From the IMG/VR virus record IMGVR_UViG_3300051212_000701, positions 1 through 64,000 of that record: 64,000 nucleotides of DNA, one strand, 5' to 3'. Each line of letters opens with the position of its first letter. The first letter of the stretch is position 1. The stretch is from a virus. Below, piece by piece: positions 53,944-62,729 of this stretch. The notes below the pieces were generated by a model. The model searched no databases. It was not told where the DNA came from and saw only the letters and a program-made list of their open reading frames with translations. Position numbers and translations under genes: made by a program.

Positions 53944-54996
53944 TTAGGAAGCGACCTTAACGTTCTTGACAACGACCCAGCAGTCTGCCTGCTCGATTTG
54001 TACTCCAACACGAGTATACATTGTGTACTCGATAGAGTCCTTACGTGGCCAGAAGAATCTGTAGACGGTTACGTCACGCTTGATACCAATAACAATGTTA
54101 TTTGGGAATGTCAAGTGTAGATCTCCGTGTTGTCCTGATGCTCCAGTGTGAGTTCCTGTTTGTGCTTCTGGAAGAAGTGGAACTTCGACAATTGGAATAC
54201 CAAATGCGAATGGTGCAACGAATCCTGCTGGACCACCGAGACCTGGTTGAGTTCCACGGATAACGCTTGAAGCGATATCTTGTGGGTTAGCTGAACCGTA
54301 GTCACCCAACTGTGATGTTGAGTATAGGTAATCCTGGATCAAGTTTGAACCAGAAAGGAAGCGAAGGTCTGCACGGCGCTGCTTGTACTTACGTGGCATT
54401 GCCTTAAGTGCTGAGTTAAATACTGCACGAGAAATATTTGCTCCTGCTGCATCAACTACACGACCTGTTCCCTTTGCCTTCTTTACAACGCCATCAAATG
54501 ACTTGTAAAGTGCATCTCCTGTTAGGGATGTATCTCCATTGAGGACTACGTCTTCAATGTCGTTTCCTGCTTGCGTTGCCATCAAACGTGCAATATGATC
54601 TTCTAGATCTGCACCTTCGATGTTGTCCTCAAGGGACTCTGTTGAAAGCTCCCAGTCCATGCGGAGTTTCTTTGTTGTAATTGAGATCTTAGAGAAAGTT
54701 ACTGCAGAGTTTGCTGCTGTATCTTCTCCTTCAGTTGCAAGCTTCATAAGCTTCTCGCCAACTGACATGCGATCAATTTCTGCTGTATCTGCCTTCAATC
54801 TTACTGTACGTGCGACCTTGCCGATTACGGTTGCGTCGAACATATAGTCAAGGAAGCGAGCAGATTGCTCTGGGTTTAGAAGACCACCATTGCCAGCTTC
54901 AGCAGCACGGTGTACTCCACCAGCTGTTGTATTAGAGGCAAATGTAGCAGTGCTTGTAGCTCCTGCGGCAGCTTTTTCTAATAGTTCATTGCTCAT
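53944..54996 (-). CDS. Major capsid protein (HK97 fold)
   Basis: 350 residues. N-terminal helix region GLLNPEQSARFLDYMFDATV, spine-helix-like LDYM..., then ISITTKKLRMDWELSTESLE and LEDHIARLMATQAGNDIEDV in the E-loop/P-domain region; C-terminal PNNIVIGIKRDVTVYRFFWP and VVVKNVKVAS. All fit HK97-type capsids of siphoviruses. Translation RBS AGGTAGG. Codons are clearly optimised (GTT, AAC, CGT) versus neighbours. Confidence 0.88.
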   Translation of the reverse strand: MSNELLEKAAAGATSTATFASNTTAGGVHRAAEAGNGGLLNPEQSARFLDYMFDATVIGKVARTVRLKADTAEIDRMSVGEKLMKLATEGEDTAANSAVTFSKISITTKKLRMDWELSTESLEDNIEGADLEDHIARLMATQAGNDIEDVVLNGDTSLTGDALYKSFDGVVKKAKGTGRVVDAAGANISRAVFNSALKAMPRKYKQRRADLRFLSGSNLIQDYLYSTSQLGDYGSANPQDIASSVIRGTQPGLGGPAGFVAPFAFGIPIVEVPLLPEAQTGTHTGASGQHGDLHLTFPNNIVIGIKRDVTVYRFFWPRKDSIEYTMYTRVGVQIEQADCWVVVKNVKVAS

Positions 54997-55011
54997 TGTT
55001 TTTTACCTACC

Positions 55012-56358
55012 TTAGTTAAATATTTCGTTCACGGAACCGAGGAAAGAACCGTTCCATTTAGATTTCTTGATTGTTACCTCTTCTGATCGGCCAAGATCGG
55101 AAGACTTCTTAATTGCTGTTTCTGCCTCAACGGCGTCTACACGCTTTTGTACTCCTGAAAGAGTACCTTTTACTTCATTTACAGCATTTGATAATGCTGT
55201 GTGTTGTTCTGCCAACTCTGTAATTCTAGCATCTACGCTCTTGCTGAATGTCTCAACTGTTTCCTTAATTGATGCAACTTGAGCAGCATTTGATTCGGAT
55301 GCCTTTGTCAAAGTATCCGAGAAAAAGCCTTTTAGTTCGCCCAACATTTTTGCAAAATCAGGTTCTGCATTGACCTCAACTTCTGATACGTCGGCTGCTT
55401 TCTCCAGAGTTTCGGCAGGAGCGTCTTCTGCAGGTGCTTCTGCTGCTTCTGCGGCTGGAGCCTCTGCTTCAACTGCAACTGCTTCGGCTGGAGCCTCTGC
55501 AACTGGAGTTGTCTCTTCTGCAGCTACAGCAGTCTCTTCGACAACTGCTACTGCTTCTGTATTTTCTGACACTTCATTACCTCCTTCTGCGTTTGCCTGT
55601 TTTGCTAATTGTGTATCAGGCAACGTAAATCTTGATTGCTTATATGCATCAAGAATCTTATCTATCTCTTTTGACTTATTTACATCTGAGCTTTCAACCC
55701 ATCCAATAAGTTCCGCTGGCTTTCCAGATACTGGAGAGTCATATGTTTTTTCTGTTGAGATAAAAACAGAATCACTTTCTTCACAATAAAAAATATTTTC
55801 AACTTTTGTTTCTGCAGCAATTCCTTTAAAAACAAGCTGACCATTCATTTTTTGAATTGACAAAATGTTGCACAGCTCGTTTGCTGGAGAATCAACAATT
55901 GAAAGCTCAAGCAAAGAATATTCTTTAATAAATCTAGTTGATTTACCTGTTGATTTATTTACTTCATTATCAGATTCAATTATTTTTCCGCCAATAGAAA
56001 ATCCAGACAATGTTCCGTCAAGAACTTTTTCCCATGTGTCTTGTGCGCCCTTAGATATGTATGCGTCTACATAAACTCCATTATAAAATTCTTTTGTTGT
56101 TGGATCATAAAAGGTTTCTGGCTTAAAAGAAATCATTTTGCCTACGGCATTTGATCCGTGCATCTCACGAATGTTTCCACGAAAAGATTCAAAAGCTTTG
56201 ATGGATGCTTCTGCTGTTACCACATCACCTGTTTGATCTAGGTTATCTAGTGTGGCAAATCCAGATACAGTTCTCTTTTCACGGTTTACCTTAGTAAAAG
56301 GAACCGAAAGAGAGATGCTGTTTCCATCGCTGGACCATAATGATTTTTCAATATTCAT
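55012..56358 (-). CDS. Capsid maturation protease with scaffold-like C-terminus
   Basis: 448 residues. Residues 1-170 are an XkdF-like/S78 prohead protease: FTKVNREKRTVSGFATLDNL, IREMHGSNAVGK with H67, LSGFSIGG with the catalytic serine (S118 or S121), LLELSIVDSPANELC. Residues 255-330 are Ala/Glu-rich and disordered (EAPAAEAAEAPAEDAPAE), then a coiled coil to the end that would act as scaffold. Self-cleavage releases the scaffold during maturation. ATG is 7 bases after a -10, near-leaderless. Confidence 0.85.
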   Translation of the reverse strand: MNIEKSLWSSDGNSISLSVPFTKVNREKRTVSGFATLDNLDQTGDVVTAEASIKAFESFRGNIREMHGSNAVGKMISFKPETFYDPTTKEFYNGVYVDAYISKGAQDTWEKVLDGTLSGFSIGGKIIESDNEVNKSTGKSTRFIKEYSLLELSIVDSPANELCNILSIQKMNGQLVFKGIAAETKVENIFYCEESDSVFISTEKTYDSPVSGKPAELIGWVESSDVNKSKEIDKILDAYKQSRFTLPDTQLAKQANAEGGNEVSENTEAVAVVEETAVAAEETTPVAEAPAEAVAVEAEAPAAEAAEAPAEDAPAETLEKAADVSEVEVNAEPDFAKMLGELKGFFSDTLTKASESNAAQVASIKETVETFSKSVDARITELAEQHTALSNAVNEVKGTLSGVQKRVDAVEAETAIKKSSDLGRSEEVTIKKSKWNGSFLGSVNEIFN

Positions 56359-56365
56359 ATGCTTA

Positions 56366-56394
56366 ATTATAGGTTTTTATATATCAAAAGGCAA
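56366..56394 (-). promoter_or_regulatory. Near-leaderless promoter for protease/capsid
   Basis: Minus strand: -35 TTGCCT (56394-56389), 17 bases, -10 TATAAT (56371-56366), seven bases, ATG at 56358. The same -35 TTGCCT occurs at 50717-50722 before the major tail gene, suggesting a common late class. Confidence 0.65.
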
Positions 56395-56411
56395 ATAGTA
56401 GTTGAGTGAGG

Positions 56412-57995
56412 CTAGTCGACCTGTCTTCCATCCCCTTTTGCATTTCTGCCTTCCCCTGAAACATCTGGGGCATTTGCCTGTCTATCTTGAGACCTTTGTC
56501 TGGTATTTAAAGCCTGAGATTTAATTTCTGCTGCCTTTGCTTGAAGGTCTACCACTTCGTCTCCGCCATCAATAGGAATCATTCCCTTTCTAATTCTAAC
56601 TTCATTAGGGGTAATTACCTGCATTCTAAGGTATCTTTCGTCAATCTTAGACTGAGTATCTTCATCGGTCAATGTTAATTCATTGAATTTAAGAAGAAGA
56701 GCGTCTGTTTTTTCTTCAAATATTCTATTAATTTTCTTTTCAAGAATCATTTGTGCTGGACGGCAAACTTGCTCCTTAAACATTTTATCTGCATCACGGG
56801 CTACGGCTAGGTTGACCCCTTCTGGAGTTCCTATTTTATTGATTGGCACACGATGGGCAAGCAATATTTCATCTCTATTAGATTTACGATATTTTTCAAA
56901 AGAACCTTCTTGGCTACCAGCTTCAATTGGGTCCATTTTAAATTCAACCTTAGAGTCAGGAGAATCGGCTGGCAACGGAACATATAGAGATCTATGGTTT
57001 TTGCCCTTTAGGCCAACCTGGAAAAATTCTAGAAGTTTTCGTTCTGACTCTGCAGAAAGCTTTGCACCCTTTACCGTAATGATATATCTTGGTACAGCCT
57101 TGTTTTCAAAATAATCAATATTGTATCTACCAGATAACTCGTTACCTGCTAACGCTACCTGCGCCGCAATAATGTCTGGAACCCCGTAATAATTATTCAT
57201 AGGAGTGTATTTCTTTAGATGAATAATTTCATTTGGTCTTTCTTCTTGACTTCCAATCGGATTCTCTGTTTCTGTATCACCAAAATTACGGAAGAATACT
57301 GCTTTGCCATATAGTAATTGAACGAAGCCATCACGAAGTCTACGAACACGCATTGTTTTTGCTGGAATGTGTCCTATATAGCCTATGTTACCTGCTGTAG
57401 TTCTTCCTATTTCAATATAGCCATTTCCAGTTGCTTCGAGATCTGTATATGCTTTAATTAAAGTTTGAGTAAATGTATCTTCTTGATTTGTTGAATCTAC
57501 CCATAAATGCATATCTTGTCTTAGCTTATTGAGTTTTCTGCGAGCTCTTTCTAGCTGCTTGTCGTCTGTAATAGAATCAAATGCATCATTAGTTTTTTTA
57601 GTTTCAATAAAGTCATACCCAAGACCTACAATGTTTGCAACTTTTGCATTTATAGCTGCATAGTTATATGTAGAAATTTCATATACTTTAGAAAGATATT
57701 CAAGATTATATGGAGGCTCAATTAAATCAAATAATGCATAACCAGTAATAGCCTGAGCCAACTGTATCTGCTGTGTTTTTGTATCTTCGATTCCATCAAA
57801 AGACTTAGCCAGCTCTCTATTAACTTTTCTTCTAAATGCTGGTCCTAGGCCTCTAACCTTTTTTAAATCTTCTAAGCCTGCGGCAAATGGGTCATTACTT
57901 ACTTGAGTTTCTTTTTTAAAAGAAAACCAATCTGAGTTGTTTGTAATTTCAACTATGCTGTCTGAGTTGTCATCTTCAAGAAACTCTACTGTCAT
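56412..57995 (-). CDS. Portal protein
   Basis: 527 residues. VRGLGPAFRRKVNRELAKSF near the start, DLIEPPYNLEYLSKVYEIST, LKKYTPMNNYYGVPDIIAAQ and the C-terminal LLAHRVPINKIGTPEGVNLA match phage portal proteins (SPP1/HK97-type); the C-terminal tail PDVSGEGRNAKGDGRQVD is disordered. It forms the dodecameric DNA entry ring. 36.5 kb away from terL in this map. ATG overlaps the 113 aa gene stop. Confidence 0.88.
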   Translation of the reverse strand: MTVEFLEDDNSDSIVEITNNSDWFSFKKETQVSNDPFAAGLEDLKKVRGLGPAFRRKVNRELAKSFDGIEDTKTQQIQLAQAITGYALFDLIEPPYNLEYLSKVYEISTYNYAAINAKVANIVGLGYDFIETKKTNDAFDSITDDKQLERARRKLNKLRQDMHLWVDSTNQEDTFTQTLIKAYTDLEATGNGYIEIGRTTAGNIGYIGHIPAKTMRVRRLRDGFVQLLYGKAVFFRNFGDTETENPIGSQEERPNEIIHLKKYTPMNNYYGVPDIIAAQVALAGNELSGRYNIDYFENKAVPRYIITVKGAKLSAESERKLLEFFQVGLKGKNHRSLYVPLPADSPDSKVEFKMDPIEAGSQEGSFEKYRKSNRDEILLAHRVPINKIGTPEGVNLAVARDADKMFKEQVCRPAQMILEKKINRIFEEKTDALLLKFNELTLTDEDTQSKIDERYLRMQVITPNEVRIRKGMIPIDGGDEVVDLQAKAAEIKSQALNTRQRSQDRQANAPDVSGEGRNAKGDGRQVD

Positions 57996-58333
57996 TTTAA
58001 ACCACCTAATTTTTTCATTTCGTCTTTATAGTTTCCGATATCTAACGGGTCTGGAATCAATCCCCATTTTAATCTTTGTTCTTGTTCTGCGTATTCTTCA
58101 TCAGTAATTTTTCGTCTTGCTGAAAGAAATTTAGGCCCGCCCTCATATATGCCGTACGAGCGAACTTCTCTAGCCAAAGCATCGATTCTGGATCTATTGC
58201 CTTTTTTTGACGTAACCGAAAGATAATTGCCCTCATCGTCACCAATCCAGCGTCCGTCTGGCATTTCCCAGACGTATACCCCTAGAACGCTTTCTTCTTC
58301 TAAAGTCTTATAGCTTACCTTATTCATATCCAT
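57992..58333 (-). CDS. Small protein before portal, 113 aa
   Basis: 113 residues: LEEESVLGVYVWEMPDGRWI, GDDEGNYLSVTSKKGNRSRI, and AEQEQRLKWGLIPDPLDIGN with a KKLGGLK end. The pattern PDGRWIGDDEGNYLSV is one I associate with proteins coded beside actinophage portals; function unknown. Two candidate ATGs, 58333 (used) and the nearby codon 3. Confidence 0.7.
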   Translation of the reverse strand: MDMNKVSYKTLEEESVLGVYVWEMPDGRWIGDDEGNYLSVTSKKGNRSRIDALAREVRSYGIYEGGPKFLSARRKITDEEYAEQEQRLKWGLIPDPLDIGNYKDEMKKLGGLK

Positions 58334-58354
58334 ATGTCTTTATTTTACCATTAT

Positions 58355-58382
58355 TATTTACACAAGTCCAGAGTTTTGTCAA
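58355..58382 (-). promoter_or_regulatory. Promoter at start of head module
   Basis: Minus strand: -35 TTGACA (58382-58377), 16 bases, -10 TAAATA (58360-58355); start about 15 bases before the ATG at 58333. The -10 is imperfect. Confidence 0.5.
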
Positions 58383-58399
58383 TCAGAATGACAAAAAGT

Positions 58400-60223
58400 T
58401 TAAATGCTAGCAGACTGATATTCAGTATTATTGATTAAATAGGCTGTTCCGTCATTACCTAGGTCAGATTCGGATAATGATATTGAAGAATCTGTTACAG
58501 ACAAGACATACTGATGGGTATATAGCTGGTAATGATTTGTGGCTTGATCAGAGGTCAAGGCATCTGGATATAAGGCTATATTGCTATAAAGATTGTCTCC
58601 GCCTGAAACTGAGCCATTTTGATTATAATTAAATCTAATATTACTTGTAGCAGCAGAAGATAGGATAAGCACTATATGGTGTGGCATTCCTTTTGTTAAA
58701 AATTCAGATATATTGGTTGCTGAAGAGTGGTTTACTCCATTTACATATATGGCAGATATACCAGACTTATTTATAACCCCTGTAGATGACCATTCAAATA
58801 TTTTGCTATTACTTGAAAACAATACATTTTGTGTTGTTCCCATACTTGGGGTAAAAATTAATTCTAAAGATCTTACTGAATTTGCTGAGTCTATATTAAA
58901 TCCGCCGCCGTTATACATTCTAAGTCCATTATAATCGTTATAAGAAATTATTGGATGATTGTATCTAGATAAAGAATAATCACTTAATGAATAAATTCTG
59001 TCTGAAGAATTGTCTGCATAAAAATCATTATTAGAAAAGAAATCAAGAGACAAAGACTTTAATATTGGCAAATCTTTAGATGTATCTGAAGAAGACATTG
59101 TTACACGTAAATAAACAAGTCCGCTTGTTATTCCATCATTTTTATTAAAAAATGGTATTGGGCTATTATTTTTGCAGTTTTGCCAAGCTGTGCCGTCTTG
59201 ACTTACTTGAACAATTATATTGTCTACGTCGTCTTCCCAAGATATTTGAGATGTTACTACGTCTAACGAGCTTGGAATAATGATTGTTTCTGTAAAAGAA
59301 AATGTTTTTGTTCCTGAAGTATTAGTTTTAGCAAATGTAATATACGATTGATCAGTTGACATAACTGCATTTTCATTAATAACTTCAGACCAAAGCTTTG
59401 TGCCTGGGTAATAGTATCTTGCTACTGGTCTCATTTTAGAATGATTTAAACTAAATATGGATCCTCCGTCAGGATAAACAATTTGAGAATAGTCTAATTC
59501 TTTAATTCCTTCAGTATAATGTTTTGCTATTTTTAAACTACTTAAAACATATCTATAAAAAGATACAGAATCAACTACAAAATATTTGTTTGCAAGAGAT
59601 GGTCCAGTTGTCCAGTCTGTATCGGTTTCTGTAAACACAAAATTATCTAAAGGAACTGAAGAAACCCTATTACCATTTATATATAAAGATATTGAATTTT
59701 TTGTATATGTGCATACAATATGTATTGCTTTATTATTAGAATACTTATATCTTAATTCATTAGAATAAACCTTAAAAACAATATCTCCATTTTGATAAAA
59801 TAAACCTATATTTTTAACTGGATCGCCTAATATTGTTACTTCAGAAGAACTTGTATTTGGTAATTTTACCCATATTTCTAAAGAGAATGAGTTGTCTGAA
59901 TAATATTTATTTGCAAGTCCTGGAGCATTATATGTTATTGTTGTTTCATCAGAAATTAGTGTTCCATAAATTCCGCCTGCAACTAGAGGCATTATCTTAG
60001 ACCCAGATATTCCTGATACCGTTCCATTATTTATATTTCCTGAATAATCTAAAACTGCTTGTCCTGATATCTGATCGTATGAACTAAATGCGTCTCGTAC
60101 AGCTTGATATGTTGGATAGTTTGAAAGTATTTGATTATAATAGTCAAATGTTCCAGACTTTACTTCATCTAAAGTGTAGTATGATATTGGAGAATCAGCC
60201 AATACAGTTCTAAAATATGACAT
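58400..60223 (-). CDS. LamG/concanavalin-like fibre protein, 607 aa
   Basis: 607 residues. First block: KYYSDNSFSLEIWVKLPNTS then NGDIVFKVYSNELRYKYSNN and TYTKNSISLYINGNRVSS is a LamG/laminin-G concanavalin domain. A second domain is centred near 460-560 (GGGFNIDSANSVRSLELIFT, HHIVLILSSAATSNIRFNYN). Concanavalin-like proteins often bind host surface sugars. Strong RBS (AGGAGA). Confidence 0.75.
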   Translation of the reverse strand: MSYFRTVLADSPISYYTLDEVKSGTFDYYNQILSNYPTYQAVRDAFSSYDQISGQAVLDYSGNINNGTVSGISGSKIMPLVAGGIYGTLISDETTITYNAPGLANKYYSDNSFSLEIWVKLPNTSSSEVTILGDPVKNIGLFYQNGDIVFKVYSNELRYKYSNNKAIHIVCTYTKNSISLYINGNRVSSVPLDNFVFTETDTDWTTGPSLANKYFVVDSVSFYRYVLSSLKIAKHYTEGIKELDYSQIVYPDGGSIFSLNHSKMRPVARYYYPGTKLWSEVINENAVMSTDQSYITFAKTNTSGTKTFSFTETIIIPSSLDVVTSQISWEDDVDNIIVQVSQDGTAWQNCKNNSPIPFFNKNDGITSGLVYLRVTMSSSDTSKDLPILKSLSLDFFSNNDFYADNSSDRIYSLSDYSLSRYNHPIISYNDYNGLRMYNGGGFNIDSANSVRSLELIFTPSMGTTQNVLFSSNSKIFEWSSTGVINKSGISAIYVNGVNHSSATNISEFLTKGMPHHIVLILSSAATSNIRFNYNQNGSVSGGDNLYSNIALYPDALTSDQATNHYQLYTHQYVLSVTDSSISLSESDLGNDGTAYLINNTEYQSASI

Positions 60224-60230
60224 GTTTCTC

Positions 60231-61502
60231 CTAGTTAGTTTGCTCTAAAGCTGCCACTCTTGCGGATAGCTCTTGTACCGCCTTAATTAATGGTGCAATA
60301 AATTCACCATATCTTAATCCTTGTTCTGAATTAGGGTCTGAAGGATCCATGAGAATCCATCCAGCAAAATCATTTTGTGTGTGTAAATCTACTGCCTGCT
60401 TAACTTCTTGAGAAACAAGTCCGTAGTGATATCTTATGCCTGGTTGTGGCTCAAATGTTGGCTTACCATTTTCATCTAAAACAGGGTTTCCGTTTTCATC
60501 TACAACTTCTTTATTTTGACCAACAATAAATCTATATGATACTGGATGAAGATCATTTATAAAAGCTAATCCTAGATCTGATGTAGCAATATCTTTTTTC
60601 TGTCTTTGATCAGAAGTATTAATTGTTGATACACGGTTATAAATATTATTCCACTTATAAGTTGATGAGCCAAGATTATATGTAGTGTCTGAGAATGGGA
60701 ACCAGTTTCCGCATCCAGAAGTTGATGCGCTTCCCATTGATGTAAATCCAGCTAAAGTTGCTCCTTCTAATGTCCAGCTATACAAAGGATTTGATACAGT
60801 TCCCGCTGGACCTGTTGGTCCTGCTGGGCCTTGTGGACCTGTTGGGCCAGCAACTGTTGAGGCTGCGCCTGCTGGACCTTGTGGTCCTTGAGGGCCTGTT
60901 GGTCCTGCTGGGCCTTGTGCTCCAGCAGATCCTGCCGTTCCTTGTGGGCCTTGTGTACCTTGTGGACCTTGTGGTCCTTGAGGTCCTGTTGGTCCTGTTG
61001 GTCCAGCAACTGTTGATGCGGCTCCTGTAGCACCAGTAGCACCAGTGGCACCTGTTGGGCCTGCTGGGCCTTGGGGTCCAGCAACTGTTGAGGCTGCGCC
61101 TGTAGCGCCAGTAGGGCCTGTTGCTCCTGCTGGGCCTGCTGGGCCTTGGGGTCCAGCAACTGTTGATGCTGCTCCTTCTGGACCTGTTGATCCTGTTGGA
61201 CCTGTTGATCCTGTTGGGCCTGCTGGGCCTTGTACGCCTTGTGCGCCTGTAGCGCCTGTAGGGCCTGTTGGACCCTGTGGTCCAGCAACTGTTGAATCTG
61301 CGCCTGTGGCGCCAGTGGCACCTGTTGGTCCAGTTAGTCCCTGTGGGCCTGTTGCTCCTGCTGGGCCTTGTGCTCCTGTGGCGCCTGTTGGGCCTGCTGG
61401 AATTCTAACAAGAGTCCATGCAACTCCATCCCATTTCCAGGTATTGCCTGCAAATGAGTACTCTTGGTTTAAAGATGGCGATGATGGAAATGTAATTGTC
61501 AT
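60231..61502 (-). CDS. Collagen-like tail fibre with S74 chaperone, 423 aa
   Basis: Residues 1-35 are a short attachment domain with a [11 protein letters not shown] carbohydrate-type turn. Residues 36-240 are about 65 Gly-x-y triplets ([13 protein letters not shown]), a collagen-like triple helix. The C-terminal 130 residues are an S74 chaperone: [49 protein letters not shown]. The S74 domain nucleates the trimer and is likely cleaved before TSDQR. Same C-terminal type as 34611-37700, so the two share a common chaperone module. Confidence 0.9.
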   Translation of the reverse strand: MTITFPSSPSLNQEYSFAGNTWKWDGVAWTLVRIPAGPTGATGAQGPAGATGPQGLTGPTGATGATGADSTVAGPQGPTGPTGATGAQGVQGPAGPTGSTGPTGSTGPEGAASTVAGPQGPAGPAGATGPTGATGAASTVAGPQGPAGPTGATGATGATGAASTVAGPTGPTGPQGPQGPQGTQGPQGTAGSAGAQGPAGPTGPQGPQGPAGAASTVAGPTGPQGPAGPTGPAGTVSNPLYSWTLEGATLAGFTSMGSASTSGCGNWFPFSDTTYNLGSSTYKWNNIYNRVSTINTSDQRQKKDIATSDLGLAFINDLHPVSYRFIVGQNKEVVDENGNPVLDENGKPTFEPQPGIRYHYGLVSQEVKQAVDLHTQNDFAGWILMDPSDPNSEQGLRYGEFIAPLIKAVQELSARVAALEQTN

Positions 61503-61522
61503 GTTTCTCCTGTTCTTCTTTT

Positions 61523-61531
61523 ATTATACCA
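61523..61531 (-). promoter_or_regulatory. Extended -10 promoter before collagen fibre gene
   Basis: Minus strand ATGGTATAAT with TATAAT at 61528-61523, followed 21 bases later by the ATG and AGGAGA. Confidence 0.6.
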
Positions 61532-61831
61532 TTAAGGTATTGATTTTTCCCATAGCCCAGTGTCTTCATTTAGCACTGAGCCATCTTCTGGGTCTGGATA
61601 TATAAAAGCATCAATGTCTTCTCTATATATCATACCTGGTTTTGCAAAATTTTTTCTTAGAGGTTCTTGATCATAGATATGAACTCCTCCTTTTGTATTA
61701 TAAGAAGTCTTAATCCATGTACCGCCTAAGTTGTCTATAATCCATTGATAGCCTTCATCAACATGATCGTTGTTTCCTACTATTACTCTTAAAACAATAT
61801 TATTTTCATCTATTTCTGCCCAATGTGACAT
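61532..61831 (-). CDS. Conserved fibre-region protein, 99 aa
   Basis: 99 residues: MSHWAEIDENNIVLRVIVGN, NDHVDEGYQWIIDNLGGTWI and HIYDQEPLRKNFAKPGMIYR. I recognise the MSHxAxIDENNIV..VIV..GGTWI pattern from a short protein carried by cyanophages and other marine/freshwater phages near tail fibre genes. Function unknown; may be a fibre tip or chaperone. Placed between two fibre genes. Confidence 0.8.
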   Translation of the reverse strand: MSHWAEIDENNIVLRVIVGNNDHVDEGYQWIIDNLGGTWIKTSYNTKGGVHIYDQEPLRKNFAKPGMIYREDIDAFIYPDPEDGSVLNEDTGLWEKSIP

Positions 61832-61832
61832 A

Positions 61833-62729
61833 TTACACCGCTGACTTTAAATATCTAATTATTACAATTCCAGAAGCTCCTGAACCTGCAAAAAAAGCTG
61901 ATTGTTGATTATATGCATTTGATCCTCCGCCTCCACCACCGCCGCCGCCTGTGTTTGCTACTGCATCTCCAAACCAACCGTTAGGACCTGAAAAAGAATT
62001 ACTTGTTCCATCATTTAATGCCCATCCGCCTGCTCCGCCTACTGAAGATCCACCAGGTGCTGAGTAGGTTGTGCTTACACTTCCACCACCGCCGCCGCCT
62101 GCATAATATCCATTATAACCTGTAGAGGTTGCTGTAGCCCATGAAATATATGCTTGAGTACCTGGTCCGCCTGCGCCACCATTATTTGATCCTCCACCTG
62201 AACCACTACCTGCAGCTCCTCCGCCGCCACCATTTGCACTTGTTGTTCCACCACCGCCTGAGCCTCCATTATACCCTTGTGCTGGAACTACTGATGGAAC
62301 ATTTCCTGCGCCTGCGCCCGCAGACACTCCCCAGCTTACTCCACCACCGCCTGAGCCTCCATTTTTATTTCCATTCCAGTTTCCAGTTCCTCCACCTGCT
62401 GCAGAAAATGAATTGAATGATGAAGCTGTATCTTGTCCGCCAACCACTACTGGATAAGAATTTGGAGTCAATGTAAATGAAGTACTACGAACTCCTCCTG
62501 CGCCGCCACCGCCACCGCCGCCTCCGCCTGAGCCGCCGCCGCCAATTACTAAAACCTCTACATTTAAATTTGAATTGGATAGAAGAAAAGTATCGCTTGA
62601 TTTAAATGTTCTGTAATAATATGTAGAGTCAGATGTTAATACGCCACCAGAAATTTCTGCTTGTTTTTTCCCCCAAGCACCAAAAGCTCTTGATGAAAAG
62701 CTTGACCATGCTGTTACTATTGGACTCAT
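61833..62729 (-). CDS. Glycine-rich tail protein, 298 aa
   Basis: Start at ATG 62729, which overlaps the collagen-like fibre stop (ATGA); the longer frame to 62849 is rejected. Residues about 50-290 are polyglycine and Gly/Ser/Ala-rich ([17 protein letters not shown] at about 70), with conserved patches [20 protein letters not shown] and a C-terminal [15 protein letters not shown]. The IIRY ending and glycine sandwich are typical of phage fibre tips (T-even gp38-like polyglycine adhesins). Confidence 0.8.
   Translation of the reverse strand: MSPIVTAWSSFSSRAFGAWGKKQAEISGGVLTSDSTYYYRTFKSSDTFLLSNSNLNVEVLVIGGGGSGGGGGGGGGAGGVRSTSFTLTPNSYPVVVGGQDTASSFNSFSAAGGGTGNWNGNKNGGSGGGGVSWGVSAGAGAGNVPSVVPAQGYNGGSGGGGTTSANGGGGGAAGSGSGGGSNNGGAGGPGTQAYISWATATSTGYNGYYAGGGGGGSVSTTYSAPGGSSVGGAGGWALNDGTSNSFSGPNGWFGDAVANTGGGGGGGGGSNAYNQQSAFFAGSGASGIVIIRYLKSAV

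Noticed and set aside
60800-61400. CRISPR-like direct repeats
   Set aside because: Repeats are 9-base Gly-x-y codon units inside a coding frame, with no unique spacers of constant length.
60758-61605. Plus-strand frames across collagen repeats
   Set aside because: They are antisense shadows of Gly-x-y coding, rich in Pro/Ala/Val or Leu/Gln.
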